Assembly: GCA_937995825.1 (NCBI GenBank)
Contig: CALKJO010000007.1
Coordinates: 152,756 to 216,755, forward strand
Source of the DNA: an uncultured Anaerolineae bacterium
GTDB taxonomy: Bacteria; Chloroflexota; Anaerolineae; Aggregatilineales; Phototrophicaceae
Length of the DNA stretch: 64,000 nt
Reading direction: 5' to 3'
The notes under the pieces were generated by a model. That model was not told where the DNA came from. It worked only from the letters and a program-made list of their open reading frames with translations, and did not search any database. Shown here piece after piece: positions 45,499-53,872 of this stretch. Every line of letters begins with the position of its first letter. Positions within the stretch are counted from its first letter, which is position 1. Position numbers and translations under genes: made by a program.

Positions 45499-46977
45499 TT
45501 ACTCGACGCCAATCGACGCGCGGTAGAACGCCGCCTGCGCCTCACGCCCGCGACGGTCCGTGATCTGTTCCCACGCCGCCGCCACGCCGTCGAGCGCTTC
45601 CTGCGGGGTCACTTCGCGGGAGAGCGCGCGCGCCACGCCGACATCGAGCGCATCCAGATATTCTGCCGAGCCGGGAATACGAATATCCAGAACGGCGTTT
45701 GGATGGTTGATAGTGCTGAGGATAGCATCGAGGTAATCGCGCGCCGCCTCTTCGCTGAAGCCCGCATTGACCCAGATGTCGATGTTATCGAACTGGCTTT
45801 GGCGCAGCGGGTTGACGCCCGTGCCGCCTGTGGTTGCTAGAACCGCCGCCAGCTCCTTATCCGCCATGAACGCCGCAAAGTCGAGCGCGGCTTCGATCAC
45901 GTCACTGTCCGCCGCAACGCTGATGATCCAGCCGCCGTAAGCGATGAACGGCGCTTGATTGACGCCGCTCTCCGGCGTGACCCATTCGTTGGTGTTGTAG
46001 TCCCAGTACTGATCTCCGCCGGGCAGCACACCGAATCCGGTCAGGTCATTGACGACCGAGACATTCGGATCGACCGTGATCGGACCGACATCGCCCCAGT
46101 CGAGACCGAAAACTGCATTGCCCGCCGGGAACTGAGCGCGGACATTGACCACATCGTAGTTGATCATGTCTTCAGGGCCGAACGCCGAGATATCGACCCA
46201 ATCCTGAAGCGCACGCACCCAGCCGGGGTTGTTGACGCGCGGAACCATTGTCTCGCAGTCGAAGAAGAAACAGGGATCGCCGGGAATCTTGGTGTAGCCC
46301 GCGGCACGGCTGATGATGAACCAATAGCTCTGCGCATTGCGGCGCTGCGCCTCAACCACGCCGTTGATCGGCGCAACCACGCCGGCGGTTTCAACTTCGC
46401 GGTTGTGGAAGAATTCGGCAATGTCGCGATACTGCGACCAGGTCAGCGGCTCATCGAGCGTATAGCCGTAGCGCGCCTCGAACTCAGCGGCGTACTGCGA
46501 ATTCGGGTTGACCAAGTCTTTACGATAGTACATCATGTGGCTGTCGCCATCGAACGGCAGCGCGTAAGTCGTGCCGCCCCAGTCAGCAATGCGCTCGCGG
46601 TAGAGCGGCAGGATGTCTTCCCAGTCGATGCGCTCTTTGATGTCATCCGGGATCGGCACGACATAACCGCCGCCCATGATGTCACCAGACCAGTCGGAGG
46701 CGTAGATGATCATATCGAATTCGCCCGTCCCGGTCTCAAACGCCGTGATGATCTTCTGATACAGGTCACCGAAGGCGAACTGCTGAAGCTCGACCGTCCC
46801 GCCGGTCATACGCTCCCATTCACCGCGATAGGTCTCAACCGGACCGCCGATCGCGCTGCCCGTCTGCGTCGCCACGACGACGCGCATCCCAGCAAACGGC
46901 ATCTCCTGAGCCGCCGACACACCGACACTGATTGCGGCAATCAGCGCCACCATCACAAACACAAAGCTTTTCTTCAC
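45499..46977 (-). CDS. Sugar ABC transporter solute-binding protein (CUT1 type)
   Basis: This 492-aa protein has a signal peptide (MKKSFVFVMVALIAAISVGVSA). The mature part is a family 1 extracellular solute-binding protein, with the N-terminal strand VVVATQTGSAIGGPVE and EFDMIIYASDWSGDI near residue 90. The GTG start at 46977 is chosen because AGGAG lies 8 bases upstream. The frame remains open to 47202, but that extension would encode a non-signal sequence, and it contains the palindrome at 47023-47041. Ligand unknown. Divergent from a second system. Confidence 0.9.
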   Translation of the reverse strand: MKKSFVFVMVALIAAISVGVSAAQEMPFAGMRVVVATQTGSAIGGPVETYRGEWERMTGGTVELQQFAFGDLYQKIITAFETGTGEFDMIIYASDWSGDIMGGGYVVPIPDDIKERIDWEDILPLYRERIADWGGTTYALPFDGDSHMMYYRKDLVNPNSQYAAEFEARYGYTLDEPLTWSQYRDIAEFFHNREVETAGVVAPINGVVEAQRRNAQSYWFIISRAAGYTKIPGDPCFFFDCETMVPRVNNPGWVRALQDWVDISAFGPEDMINYDVVNVRAQFPAGNAVFGLDWGDVGPITVDPNVSVVNDLTGFGVLPGGDQYWDYNTNEWVTPESGVNQAPFIAYGGWIISVAADSDVIEAALDFAAFMADKELAAVLATTGGTGVNPLRQSQFDNIDIWVNAGFSEEAARDYLDAILSTINHPNAVLDIRIPGSAEYLDALDVGVARALSREVTPQEALDGVAAAWEQITDRRGREAQAAFYRASIGVE

Positions 46978-47022
46978 GGCATGAACTCCTAACATACTCC
47001 AGAAAATCAGACTAAATTTGCC

Positions 47023-47041
47023 GATTGGGAGCATCCCAATC
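47023..47041. promoter_or_regulatory. Palindromic operator candidate in the divergent region
   Basis: GATTGGGA-GCA-TCCCAATC has 8-bp perfect arms. It lies in the 288-base region between two divergent solute-binding protein genes (starts 46977 and 47266), 46 bases from the minus-strand start. The symmetry and size fit a dimeric repressor site. No regulator gene is in the window. Confidence 0.5.
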
Positions 47042-47265
47042 TGCGCGTTCACAATGCCTGTGAACCTCATCTCAGATTTTGACGCACTTGAACCGTCTTC
47101 GCAAGAATGCTGATGCCAGCCTGAACGTATGTGAATCACTTGCACAAATGAGAATTTCCTGAAAGAATCATAGCGGATCGGCTTGAGATTCGCTATTTTC
47201 AAGCCAAGTAAAAGTCATGCGCTTTAACCTGCAGTACTCAAGAATGTTACGCAGAAAGGTTGAGT

Positions 47266-48744
47266 ATGTTACAAAATTGGCTTCGTCGTTCAATTCTCGT
47301 CTTTGTCCTGATCGCCTTGATGCTCGCTCCCATCGCAAGCGCGCAGGACGCCCATCCGTTGGCAGGTCGGACTATCGATATGGCAATTCTCGGTATTGGT
47401 GGCTGGCTGCCCAGCAGCCTCGGCGCATCGATGGCGAATGACCTGTTCCGCCCCTATGCGCAGGAGAATTTCGGCTACACCGTCAACTTCACCTTCGCGG
47501 AGTCGCCGTTTGAGTCGTTGTTCCAGCGCGCGGCGGCTTCATTGGCGACCCGCTCCAATGAGTTCAACATCATCATCAGCGACAGCCAGTGGTTGGGCGC
47601 GTTTGCGGAGCCGGGCTGGATCGTCGATATCGACGAGCTGATCGCCAACGGCATCCCCTCGATGGGGATTGACCCGCAGCCGGCACTCGATCTTGAACTG
47701 TACAGCAAAGTCGCCCGCGACACCTATCAGGTTTATCCAGACGGCACGGATGAAATCTGGGGTCTGCCGCAGGAAGGCGATGTGATCGTGCTGTATGTCC
47801 GCAAAGACCTGCTGCTCGATCCAGAGGAGCGCGCCGCCTTCGAAGGCGAATATGGCTTTGCCATGCCGGAGACCTTCGAGGACTTCGAAGCGCTGACGAT
47901 GGAGCAGTTTGAGCAGATGGCGGCGTTCTTCACCCGCCCAGATCAAGACCTGTACGGCACGATCATGCAGCACAGCCGCGTCTATGACTTCCAGACGATG
48001 TATCTGTATCCGTTCATGTGGTCGAACGGCGGTCAAATCTGGAATCCCGAAACCCGCGAGGTGTGGGGCGTGCTGAACAGCCAGGTGAACGCTGACGCGA
48101 TGATCTGGAATCGGCGGATGCTGGATTATCAACCGCCTGGCGCAGTCAACGCGGGCATCGCGGAAAACGTTGATGCCTACACGCAGGGCAAGGTCTTCTC
48201 CGCTTTCCAGTGGGCAGCGGTCGGTCTGTCAATGGTGGAAGACCCCGAACTGCGCGCAAACACCCTGATCGTCCCGCCGCCCGGGTTCATGCAGGAAGAC
48301 GGCAGCATCTCGCGCATCTACTCGATGGGCGGGCAGCCGTGGGTGGTCAATGCCTTCAACACGCCGGAGCAGATGCGCGTCGCGGTGGACTTCCTGAATT
48401 GGTGGTATCTGCCGGAGACGCAGCTCGAATTCGCCCGCCGCGGCGGCAATCCAGTTGTCGCATCGGTCGTCAATGATCCAGGCTTCAACGACATCAACCC
48501 CTGGAATCGCGCCTATGCCTACATGCTGACCGATGGGCGCGCGCTGGACTTCTGGCATGAACCGAACTACTCAGAGATGCTCGCGGTTCAGCAGGAGGGC
48601 TTCACCGCTTTCGCGTCCGGTCAGGTCAACGACCCGATGAACACGCTCAATTGGATTGCGTGCCGTCAGCAGGCGATTCTGTATGACAATCTCCGCAGCG
48701 AGATCGCGCCGCCCGCCGAGTGCGACAGCATCACGCTGAACTAG
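47266..48744 (+). CDS. ABC transporter solute-binding protein of the catabolic operon
   Basis: The 492-aa protein has a signal peptide (MLQNWLRRSILVFVLIALMLAPIASAQ) and no lipobox. The mature part follows family 1 solute-binding proteins, with FNIIISDSQWLGAFAEPGWIVDIDEL near residue 105 and EIWGLPQEGDVIVLYVRKDLL near 165. It is only distantly similar to the divergent binding protein. The start ATG 47266 has AGAAAGG upstream; a TTG six bases earlier is less likely. The ligand is expected to be a small sugar or polyol, from the catabolic genes downstream. Confidence 0.9.
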   Translation: MLQNWLRRSILVFVLIALMLAPIASAQDAHPLAGRTIDMAILGIGGWLPSSLGASMANDLFRPYAQENFGYTVNFTFAESPFESLFQRAAASLATRSNEFNIIISDSQWLGAFAEPGWIVDIDELIANGIPSMGIDPQPALDLELYSKVARDTYQVYPDGTDEIWGLPQEGDVIVLYVRKDLLLDPEERAAFEGEYGFAMPETFEDFEALTMEQFEQMAAFFTRPDQDLYGTIMQHSRVYDFQTMYLYPFMWSNGGQIWNPETREVWGVLNSQVNADAMIWNRRMLDYQPPGAVNAGIAENVDAYTQGKVFSAFQWAAVGLSMVEDPELRANTLIVPPPGFMQEDGSISRIYSMGGQPWVVNAFNTPEQMRVAVDFLNWWYLPETQLEFARRGGNPVVASVVNDPGFNDINPWNRAYAYMLTDGRALDFWHEPNYSEMLAVQQEGFTAFASGQVNDPMNTLNWIACRQQAILYDNLRSEIAPPAECDSITLN

Positions 48745-48767
48745 CTTAACGCGGCGGAAGCCCGACA

Positions 48768-48796
48768 TGGGGGTTTGGCATGAAACCAAGCCCCCA
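48768..48796 (+). other. Hairpin between binding-protein and permease genes
   Basis: TGGGGGTTTGG (48768-48778) pairs with CCAAGCCCCCA (48786-48796) with one G-U pair and a 7-base loop. An in-frame ATG (48780) sits in the loop. There is no T-run. As in the divergent operon, a hairpin follows the binding-protein gene, which fits mRNA stabilisation or partial termination. Confidence 0.55.
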
Positions 48797-48836
48797 ATTC
48801 TTGAAAATGGGGTTCTTTGTGCAAGGTAAATCCGCT

Positions 48837-49802
48837 ATGCAAGCCGAGTCGACCGAACGCATCGCCTATGCCGCTCCTCGAACCCGTGGATTGATGCGCG
48901 GGCGCGCTTTTCTCGTGCGTCTGCTGAATGATATTCGCGTCTTTCCTGCGCTGTTGCTCATTCCCGTGCTGATCTTCTTCATCCTCTGGAACGTCATTCC
49001 GACGCTCTGGATGATCGGGCTAAGCTTTTACAAGTATTCCCTGATGTCACCCAACGAGCGTTTCCTCGGCTTGCGCAATTACAATGACATTCTCAACGAT
49101 GTGCAGGTCTGGGCATCGTTGGGGCGGACATTCGTCTGGGTTTTTGCAGGGGTGAGCATTCAAACGGCGCTTGGCTTTCTGCTCGGTTTGCTGTTCTGGG
49201 GCAGCCGCGATATGCCGGGGCGCCGGATCGCGCTGACGATGCTGTTCGCGCCGATGATCATCACCCCGATTGCAGCAGGCGCGTTCTTCCAGTTGATCTA
49301 TGAGCCAACCTTCGGCGTCGTCAACTGGGTGGTGCGGCAGTTTGGGGGCAACGTCAACCTGCTGGGCGACACCAATCTGGCATTTGGCGCAGTGCTGTTT
49401 GTGGACATCTGGATGTGGACGCCGTTCATGATCCTGATCACGCTTGCCGCGCTCGGCAGCGTCCCCAAAGCGGAGCTAGAAGCCGCCGAGGTGGATCGGC
49501 TTCCGTGGCTTCAGCGCTTTCGCCACATCATTCTGCCCAATGCCAAGTTCATCCTCATGCTCGGCATCCTGCTGCGCACCATCGACTCGTTCAAGACGCT
49601 CGATCTGATCTACCTGATGACGCGCGGCGGACCCGGCAACACCACCGACCTGATCGCGCTGCTGCTGCGCCGACAGGCGTTCGAGGCGCTCGAATTTGGC
49701 TGGGCGTCGGCGCTGGCGCTGATCCTGCTGCTGACCGCGATTGCCTTTACTTCGATTTACCTTTACATTCTCAATCTGAGCAGCAAACGACAGGAGGCGT
49801 GA
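48837..49802 (+). CDS. ABC transporter permease (MalF-like) with an altered EAA loop
   Basis: This 321-aa permease has an N-terminal tail of about 33 residues and six membrane helices. The coupling loop reads ELEAAEVDRLPWLQRFRHIILP: the invariant Gly of the EAA motif (EAAxxDG) is Arg (R221). RGGPGNTTDLIALLLRRQAF near the C-terminus is typical of the family. The ATG at 48837 is preferred to 48780, which lies inside a hairpin. The altered loop matches the unusual ATPase pair of this operon. Ends two bases before the next permease. Confidence 0.88.
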   Translation: MQAESTERIAYAAPRTRGLMRGRAFLVRLLNDIRVFPALLLIPVLIFFILWNVIPTLWMIGLSFYKYSLMSPNERFLGLRNYNDILNDVQVWASLGRTFVWVFAGVSIQTALGFLLGLLFWGSRDMPGRRIALTMLFAPMIITPIAAGAFFQLIYEPTFGVVNWVVRQFGGNVNLLGDTNLAFGAVLFVDIWMWTPFMILITLAALGSVPKAELEAAEVDRLPWLQRFRHIILPNAKFILMLGILLRTIDSFKTLDLIYLMTRGGPGNTTDLIALLLRRQAFEALEFGWASALALILLLTAIAFTSIYLYILNLSSKRQEA

Positions 49803-49804
49803 CG

Positions 49805-50641
49805 ATGATGCGTGTTCGCGGATGGCGCAAGACTGTCTATCACACGGCGCTCTGGCTGGTCGCGTTGATCTTCTTTGCGCCCATCGCCTGGATCATCTTG
49901 GGCGCATTCAAGACCCGGTCTGGGATTCTGGCAACGCCGCCGCTGCTGATCTTCACACCTACGCTGGACAACTTCATCGATCTGTTCTCGCGCCGCAATA
50001 TCCCAGGCTATTTCCTCAATAGTTTTGTGATGTCGCTGTCAGCGATGGTGATCGCGATTGTCGTGTCGTTCATGGCTGCTTATGCGTTTTCGCGCTTCAA
50101 GCCGCGCATCACCAACTTTCTGATGTTCATGCTGCTGTCGATCCGCATGGTTCCGGCGGTGGCTGTGGTCGTCCCGGTTTACCTGATGTATGCCGCGATT
50201 GGCTGGAAAAACTCGTATATCGGCTTGATCCTCTTCTACGCCATGTTCAGCATCCCCTTTTCAGTCTGGATTCTCAAAGGATTTCTGGACGGCGTCTCGC
50301 AGCGCTACGACGAGACTGCCCTGGTCAACGGTGGGACGCGCTGGCATGTGCTGTTTCGGGTGGTGCTGCCGCAGGTTGCGCCCGGTCTGGTCGCTGCGTT
50401 TATCTTCAATCTGATCTTTGTCTGGAACGAATTCCTGTTCAACCTGATCCTCGGCGGACGGGATACGACCATGATCCCGGTCGCTTTTTCAACTGACCTC
50501 TACTCAGACGGCGGTCTGAACTGGACCTTTATCGCCGCCATGGCAACCGCTTACATGATCCCGCCGATCATCCTGGTTTACGTTTTCCAGAAATACCTGC
50601 TGGTCGGCATGACCTTCGGCACGGTGCGCGGAGAGGTCTAA
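49805..50641 (+). CDS. ABC transporter permease (MalG-like)
   Basis: The 278-aa permease has six membrane helices; its first helix is at about residues 16-33. The EAA-loop equivalent is RYDETALVNGGTRWHVLFRVVLP, with Thr-Ala-Leu in place of Ala-Ala-Arg and NG in place of DG. AGGAGG precedes ATG 49805 by 7 bases; the same frame is open much further upstream, but that part is a shadow of the first permease gene. Pairs with the upstream permease. Confidence 0.9.
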   Translation: MMRVRGWRKTVYHTALWLVALIFFAPIAWIILGAFKTRSGILATPPLLIFTPTLDNFIDLFSRRNIPGYFLNSFVMSLSAMVIAIVVSFMAAYAFSRFKPRITNFLMFMLLSIRMVPAVAVVVPVYLMYAAIGWKNSYIGLILFYAMFSIPFSVWILKGFLDGVSQRYDETALVNGGTRWHVLFRVVLPQVAPGLVAAFIFNLIFVWNEFLFNLILGGRDTTMIPVAFSTDLYSDGGLNWTFIAAMATAYMIPPIILVYVFQKYLLVGMTFGTVRGEV

Positions 50642-50645
50642 TCTG

Positions 50646-50948
50646 ATGACTGCCCTGCAAAAACCTAAGCGATCTCGCCCGATTGCCGGGCGGATTCAGC
50701 TGATCCTGATCCTGCTGCTGCCGATCAGCTTCATCCTCATCGCTCAGCAGGTCAATCGAGAACTGTACCGCTTCGGTGTCTTATCGCTGATTGTGCTGAC
50801 GCTGTTTCAGATCGCCTTCGGCAATATCCCCGCTCGCTACGACTGGAAACGCACCCTGCTTAGCGTGATCCTCGCGGCGGCGATCATCGGCGGGATCGTC
50901 TTTCTGAGCATCAACTTGGTTCCTACACTCATCAGGATCGGACGCTGA
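50646..50948 (+). CDS. Small three-helix membrane protein in the ABC operon
   Basis: This 100-aa protein has a basic N-terminus (KPKRSRP) and three hydrophobic helices (about residues 17-34, 42-59 and 70-92). The family is not recognised. It sits between the permease and ATPase genes; its stop overlaps the ATPase start by one base (TGATG), so it is translationally coupled. Rhizobial glycerol importer operons (glpSTPQUV) also hold a small membrane protein, GlpU, along with two ATPases, so an accessory transporter subunit is a reasonable inference. The sequences are not obviously alike. Confidence 0.75.
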   Translation: MTALQKPKRSRPIAGRIQLILILLLPISFILIAQQVNRELYRFGVLSLIVLTLFQIAFGNIPARYDWKRTLLSVILAAAIIGGIVFLSINLVPTLIRIGR

Positions 50949-52024
50949 TGGCACTCGCAGTTGAATTTCAGAACGTTAGCAAAACTTACAGCGGGACAAA
51001 AGTTCTTGATCAGCTTTCCATGCAGATCGAGGCGAACACTTTCACCGTGCTGTTTGGCGCGCCTGGTTCAGGAAAATCAGTCATCCTGCGGCTGCTCACA
51101 GGACTGGAAAAGCCGGACAGAGGCAGAGTCATGCTGCGCGGCGAAGACGCCACCCACATCCCGCCAGGTGACCGCAATTTAGGCTATGTGCCGCAGTCGT
51201 TCGCGCTCTATCCGCATTACAAAGTCGCCGACAATATCGGCTATCCGCTGCAGTTGATGGGGATGCCCGCCGCACAGCGCAAGCCGATTGTGGAAAGCGC
51301 CGCCGAAAGCCTCAAAATTGCGCACCTGCTCGACAAAAAGCCCGATCAGCTTTCCGGCGGCGAAAAGCAGCGCGTTGCGATTGCGCGCGGCATCGTCAAA
51401 CATACCGATATTTTCGTCCTCGACGACCCGCTGACCGGCTTGGACTTCAAGCTGCGCGAGCAGCTCTTCGACGATCTGCGCGCCATGCGCGAAAGCCTGA
51501 ACGCGACCTTCATTTACACCACGTCCGACGCGCTGGAGGCGCTCATCCTGGCAGAACAGGTCATCGTCTTTGACAGCGGATGGACAATTGAGGCGGGCAA
51601 GCTCGAAACGGTTTACGCACGTCCCAACCATGTCCGCACGATGGCGCTGCTCGGCTTTCCTGAAGCCAATCTCTTCGATGGAACGCTTGAGAACGGCGTC
51701 TGTCACAGCCCAATCGGACAGTTCCGGGCGCACACTCACCTAAACGGAGGCGCGGCATCGGTCAAGATCGCGGCGCGCCCGCAGCATCTTCAGTTCACAC
51801 CGACCGACGAGATGATCGTATTCGACGCTGAGATCACCCTCGTCGAAGATTTAGGCGGTGAATTTGTCGCCTATTTAGATGCGCGCGGCTTGTCTCTGAC
51901 TGCGCTGGTGCGCCATGCTGATGCTAGTGAACTCACCGAGGGGCGCGTGAGAGTCGGCATTCAGCCTGAAAAACTGCTGCTGTACGACCAAGACGGATAC
52001 CTGATCGGGCAAGGAGCGAGCTGA
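50948..52024 (+). CDS. ABC ATPase A: intact signature, degenerate Walker B and H-loop
   Basis: The 358-aa protein resembles MalK/UgpC-type ATPases with a C-terminal TOBE-like domain (about 235-358). Walker A GAPGSGKS (37-44), the Q-loop Q83 and the signature LSGGE (135-139) are intact. The Walker B segment is IFVLDDPLTGLD, so the catalytic Glu is Asp (D160). The H-loop reads TSDALEA with Ser (S193) in place of His. It is therefore expected to be unable to hydrolyse ATP by itself but can supply the signature to a partner. The partner is the next gene. Confidence 0.92.
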   Translation: MALAVEFQNVSKTYSGTKVLDQLSMQIEANTFTVLFGAPGSGKSVILRLLTGLEKPDRGRVMLRGEDATHIPPGDRNLGYVPQSFALYPHYKVADNIGYPLQLMGMPAAQRKPIVESAAESLKIAHLLDKKPDQLSGGEKQRVAIARGIVKHTDIFVLDDPLTGLDFKLREQLFDDLRAMRESLNATFIYTTSDALEALILAEQVIVFDSGWTIEAGKLETVYARPNHVRTMALLGFPEANLFDGTLENGVCHSPIGQFRAHTHLNGGAASVKIAARPQHLQFTPTDEMIVFDAEITLVEDLGGEFVAYLDARGLSLTALVRHADASELTEGRVRVGIQPEKLLLYDQDGYLIGQGAS

Positions 52025-52025
52025 T

Positions 52026-53105
52026 ATGGCGGATATTCGTCTGGAAGGCGTGCGCAAGGTCTTTGGCGGCAAGGTCTTCGCCGTCCGCGATCTGACGCTG
52101 ACATTTCCCTCTGGTTCAGTCACCTGCCTGCTGGGACCGTCCGGCTGTGGCAAGACCACGCTGATGCGCATGATCGCAGGGCTGGAAGAACCGACCTCCG
52201 GTGAGATTTACTTCGACAACGAGCGCGTCACGCATTTGAGTCCGAGCCAGCGCCATATTGGAATGGTCTTTCAATATCCTGTTGTCTATCGCGGCATCAG
52301 CGTGGAGGAAAATATCGCGCTGCCGCTGACCCATGACAAGCGCTTATCGCCTGCAGAGCGCAGGGCGCGCATCGAGTCGGTGCTGGAGACGCTCGATCTC
52401 GCGCCCTATGCCAAGCGCGACGTGTCCACTCTGGATAACGGCACGCGCCAGAAAGTCGCTGTCGCCCGCGAAGTCGCTCGACAGCCGCGTATCATCCTCT
52501 TCGACGAGCCGATCACCAATGTCGATGTCAGTTCGAAAATGCAGCTCAAGCGCGCGCTCAAACGGCTGGTCAAGCAGCATAGCCAGACGATCATCTACGT
52601 CACCCATGATCAGACCGAAGCGATGACACTGGCGGATGAGATCGCGCTGATGCGCGACGGCATGATCGTTCAGCGCGGCGTCCCCAGCGAAATTTACGAT
52701 CATCCCAGTGATCGCTTTGGCGGCTGGTTTCTGGGCAATCCAGGCATGAATTTCATCGATTATCGACTCGACAACGGGGCGCTGGTCGGCGGGCTGTTCG
52801 CGCAGCCGCTGCGCCTCAATCAGACGACTGAGGCGCATATTCTGGTTGGCATTCGCCCAGAGCGCTTACGTGTGCAAACGACGCCTGCGCCGAACTGGGT
52901 GCCGGCGCGCGTCCGCCGCAGCGCGATTGTCGCAGGCGGGCAGCATTTGCTCACGCTTGAGATCGACGCGATCACAGTTAAGGCAAAAGTCCCAGAATCG
53001 CTGCGGGTTGAAGAAGGCGAGACTGTCTATGTCGCGTGCGACCCGGATGATCTAACGCTGTTCGACGCCGACGGACACCGACTGCAAGCGCGCATCCTGG
53101 CATGA
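52026..53105 (+). CDS. ABC ATPase B: intact Walker B and H-loop, degenerate signature
   Basis: The 359-aa ATPase has Walker A GPSGCGKT (37-44), Q83, Walker B IILFDEPITNVD with the catalytic Glu (E161) and the H-loop His (H194, THDQTEA). The signature, normally LSGGQ, is LDNGT (136-140). The C-terminal 120 residues form a TOBE-type regulatory domain. With ATPase A it would make one complete site (Walker A/B/H of B plus signature of A) and one defective site, as in CFTR-like asymmetric ABC proteins. It begins one base after the ATPase A stop codon. Confidence 0.92.
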   Translation: MADIRLEGVRKVFGGKVFAVRDLTLTFPSGSVTCLLGPSGCGKTTLMRMIAGLEEPTSGEIYFDNERVTHLSPSQRHIGMVFQYPVVYRGISVEENIALPLTHDKRLSPAERRARIESVLETLDLAPYAKRDVSTLDNGTRQKVAVAREVARQPRIILFDEPITNVDVSSKMQLKRALKRLVKQHSQTIIYVTHDQTEAMTLADEIALMRDGMIVQRGVPSEIYDHPSDRFGGWFLGNPGMNFIDYRLDNGALVGGLFAQPLRLNQTTEAHILVGIRPERLRVQTTPAPNWVPARVRRSAIVAGGQHLLTLEIDAITVKAKVPESLRVEEGETVYVACDPDDLTLFDADGHRLQARILA

Positions 53106-53109
53106 TGAT

Positions 53110-53868
53110 ATGGACAGGCTGTTCTATTTCGGCTCGAATTTCAAGATGCATCAGACAGCGGCAGAGTCCGCCGCTTTTCTGCGCGCGGTCGCGCATGCTG
53201 CCAATAGTAATCATCAGCTTTTTCTGATCCCGCCGTTCACATCGCTTACCGCGCTCACGCCGATCAAGGGGGACATCTGGATCGGCGCGCAGACGATGCA
53301 TGAGGCTGAAGAAGGCGCGTATACGGGCGAAATCTCGGCGCGAATGCTGAGCGCGCTCGGCGTCGATCTGGTCATGCTCGGTCATGCGGAACGCCGCCAG
53401 CATTTCGGCGAAACCGACGCGGCGCTGCGGCGCAAAGTCCGGCGGGCGCTCGATCATGGGCTGCGCGTCCTGCTGTGCGTGGGCGAGACCGCGCTCGAAC
53501 ATGAGTGCGGCGCAAGCGCCGAGACGGTGGTGCGCCAGCTCAAAATCGCCCTGCGCGACGCCACCACCGCTGATCTGCCGCGCCTGCTGATCGCGTATGA
53601 GCCGGTCTGGTCGATTGGCGTCGGCGGGACGCCTGCGCCCATGCCCGACGTGATCTATGCAGTGGGCGCAGTTCGCGGCGCGCTGCGGGCGCTGTTCGGC
53701 GCTGCGGGCGATCTCATTCCGGTGTTTTACGGCGGCAGCGTGGACGCGGACAATGTCGGCGGCTACGTTCAGATTGAAGGTATCAACGGCGCGTTCGTCG
53801 GGCGCGCCGCGTGGACGCCGGAGGGCTTTCTCAACGTTTTCAATCGTGCATCGACAGCGAAAGGATAA
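53110..53868 (+). CDS. Triose-phosphate isomerase-family isomerase
   Basis: This 252-aa TIM barrel keeps the TIM catalytic set: N10 and K12 (GSNFKMH), H92 (LGHAERR), E164 (AYEPVWSIG) and the phosphate loop YGGSV (207-211). In loop 6 the usual TGK is VGG. Besides glycolysis, TIM-like enzymes act on tetrulose phosphates in erythritol and threitol pathways (EryH/LerI type). As it is inside a transport and kinase operon, a dedicated tetrulose-1-phosphate isomerase is a reasonable inference, but plain TIM activity cannot be excluded. Confidence 0.9.
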   Translation: MDRLFYFGSNFKMHQTAAESAAFLRAVAHAANSNHQLFLIPPFTSLTALTPIKGDIWIGAQTMHEAEEGAYTGEISARMLSALGVDLVMLGHAERRQHFGETDAALRRKVRRALDHGLRVLLCVGETALEHECGASAETVVRQLKIALRDATTADLPRLLIAYEPVWSIGVGGTPAPMPDVIYAVGAVRGALRALFGAAGDLIPVFYGGSVDADNVGGYVQIEGINGAFVGRAAWTPEGFLNVFNRASTAKG

Positions 53869-53872
53869 CCAC

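Noticed and set aside
47087..47105. LacI-type operator CTTGAACCGTCTTCGCAAG
   Set aside because: Only the outer four bases are symmetric; the inner positions and the central CG are not palindromic.
46978..47202. N-terminal extension of the minus-strand solute-binding protein frame (to 567 aa)
   Set aside because: A GTG with AGGAG at the right distance (46977) starts a perfect signal peptide; the extension would bury it and overlaps the regulatory palindrome.
49415..49804. Upstream part of the second permease frame in the catabolic operon
   Set aside because: It lies in another frame of the first permease gene and shows Arg/His/Ala-rich shadow composition; AGGAGG marks 49805 as the start.
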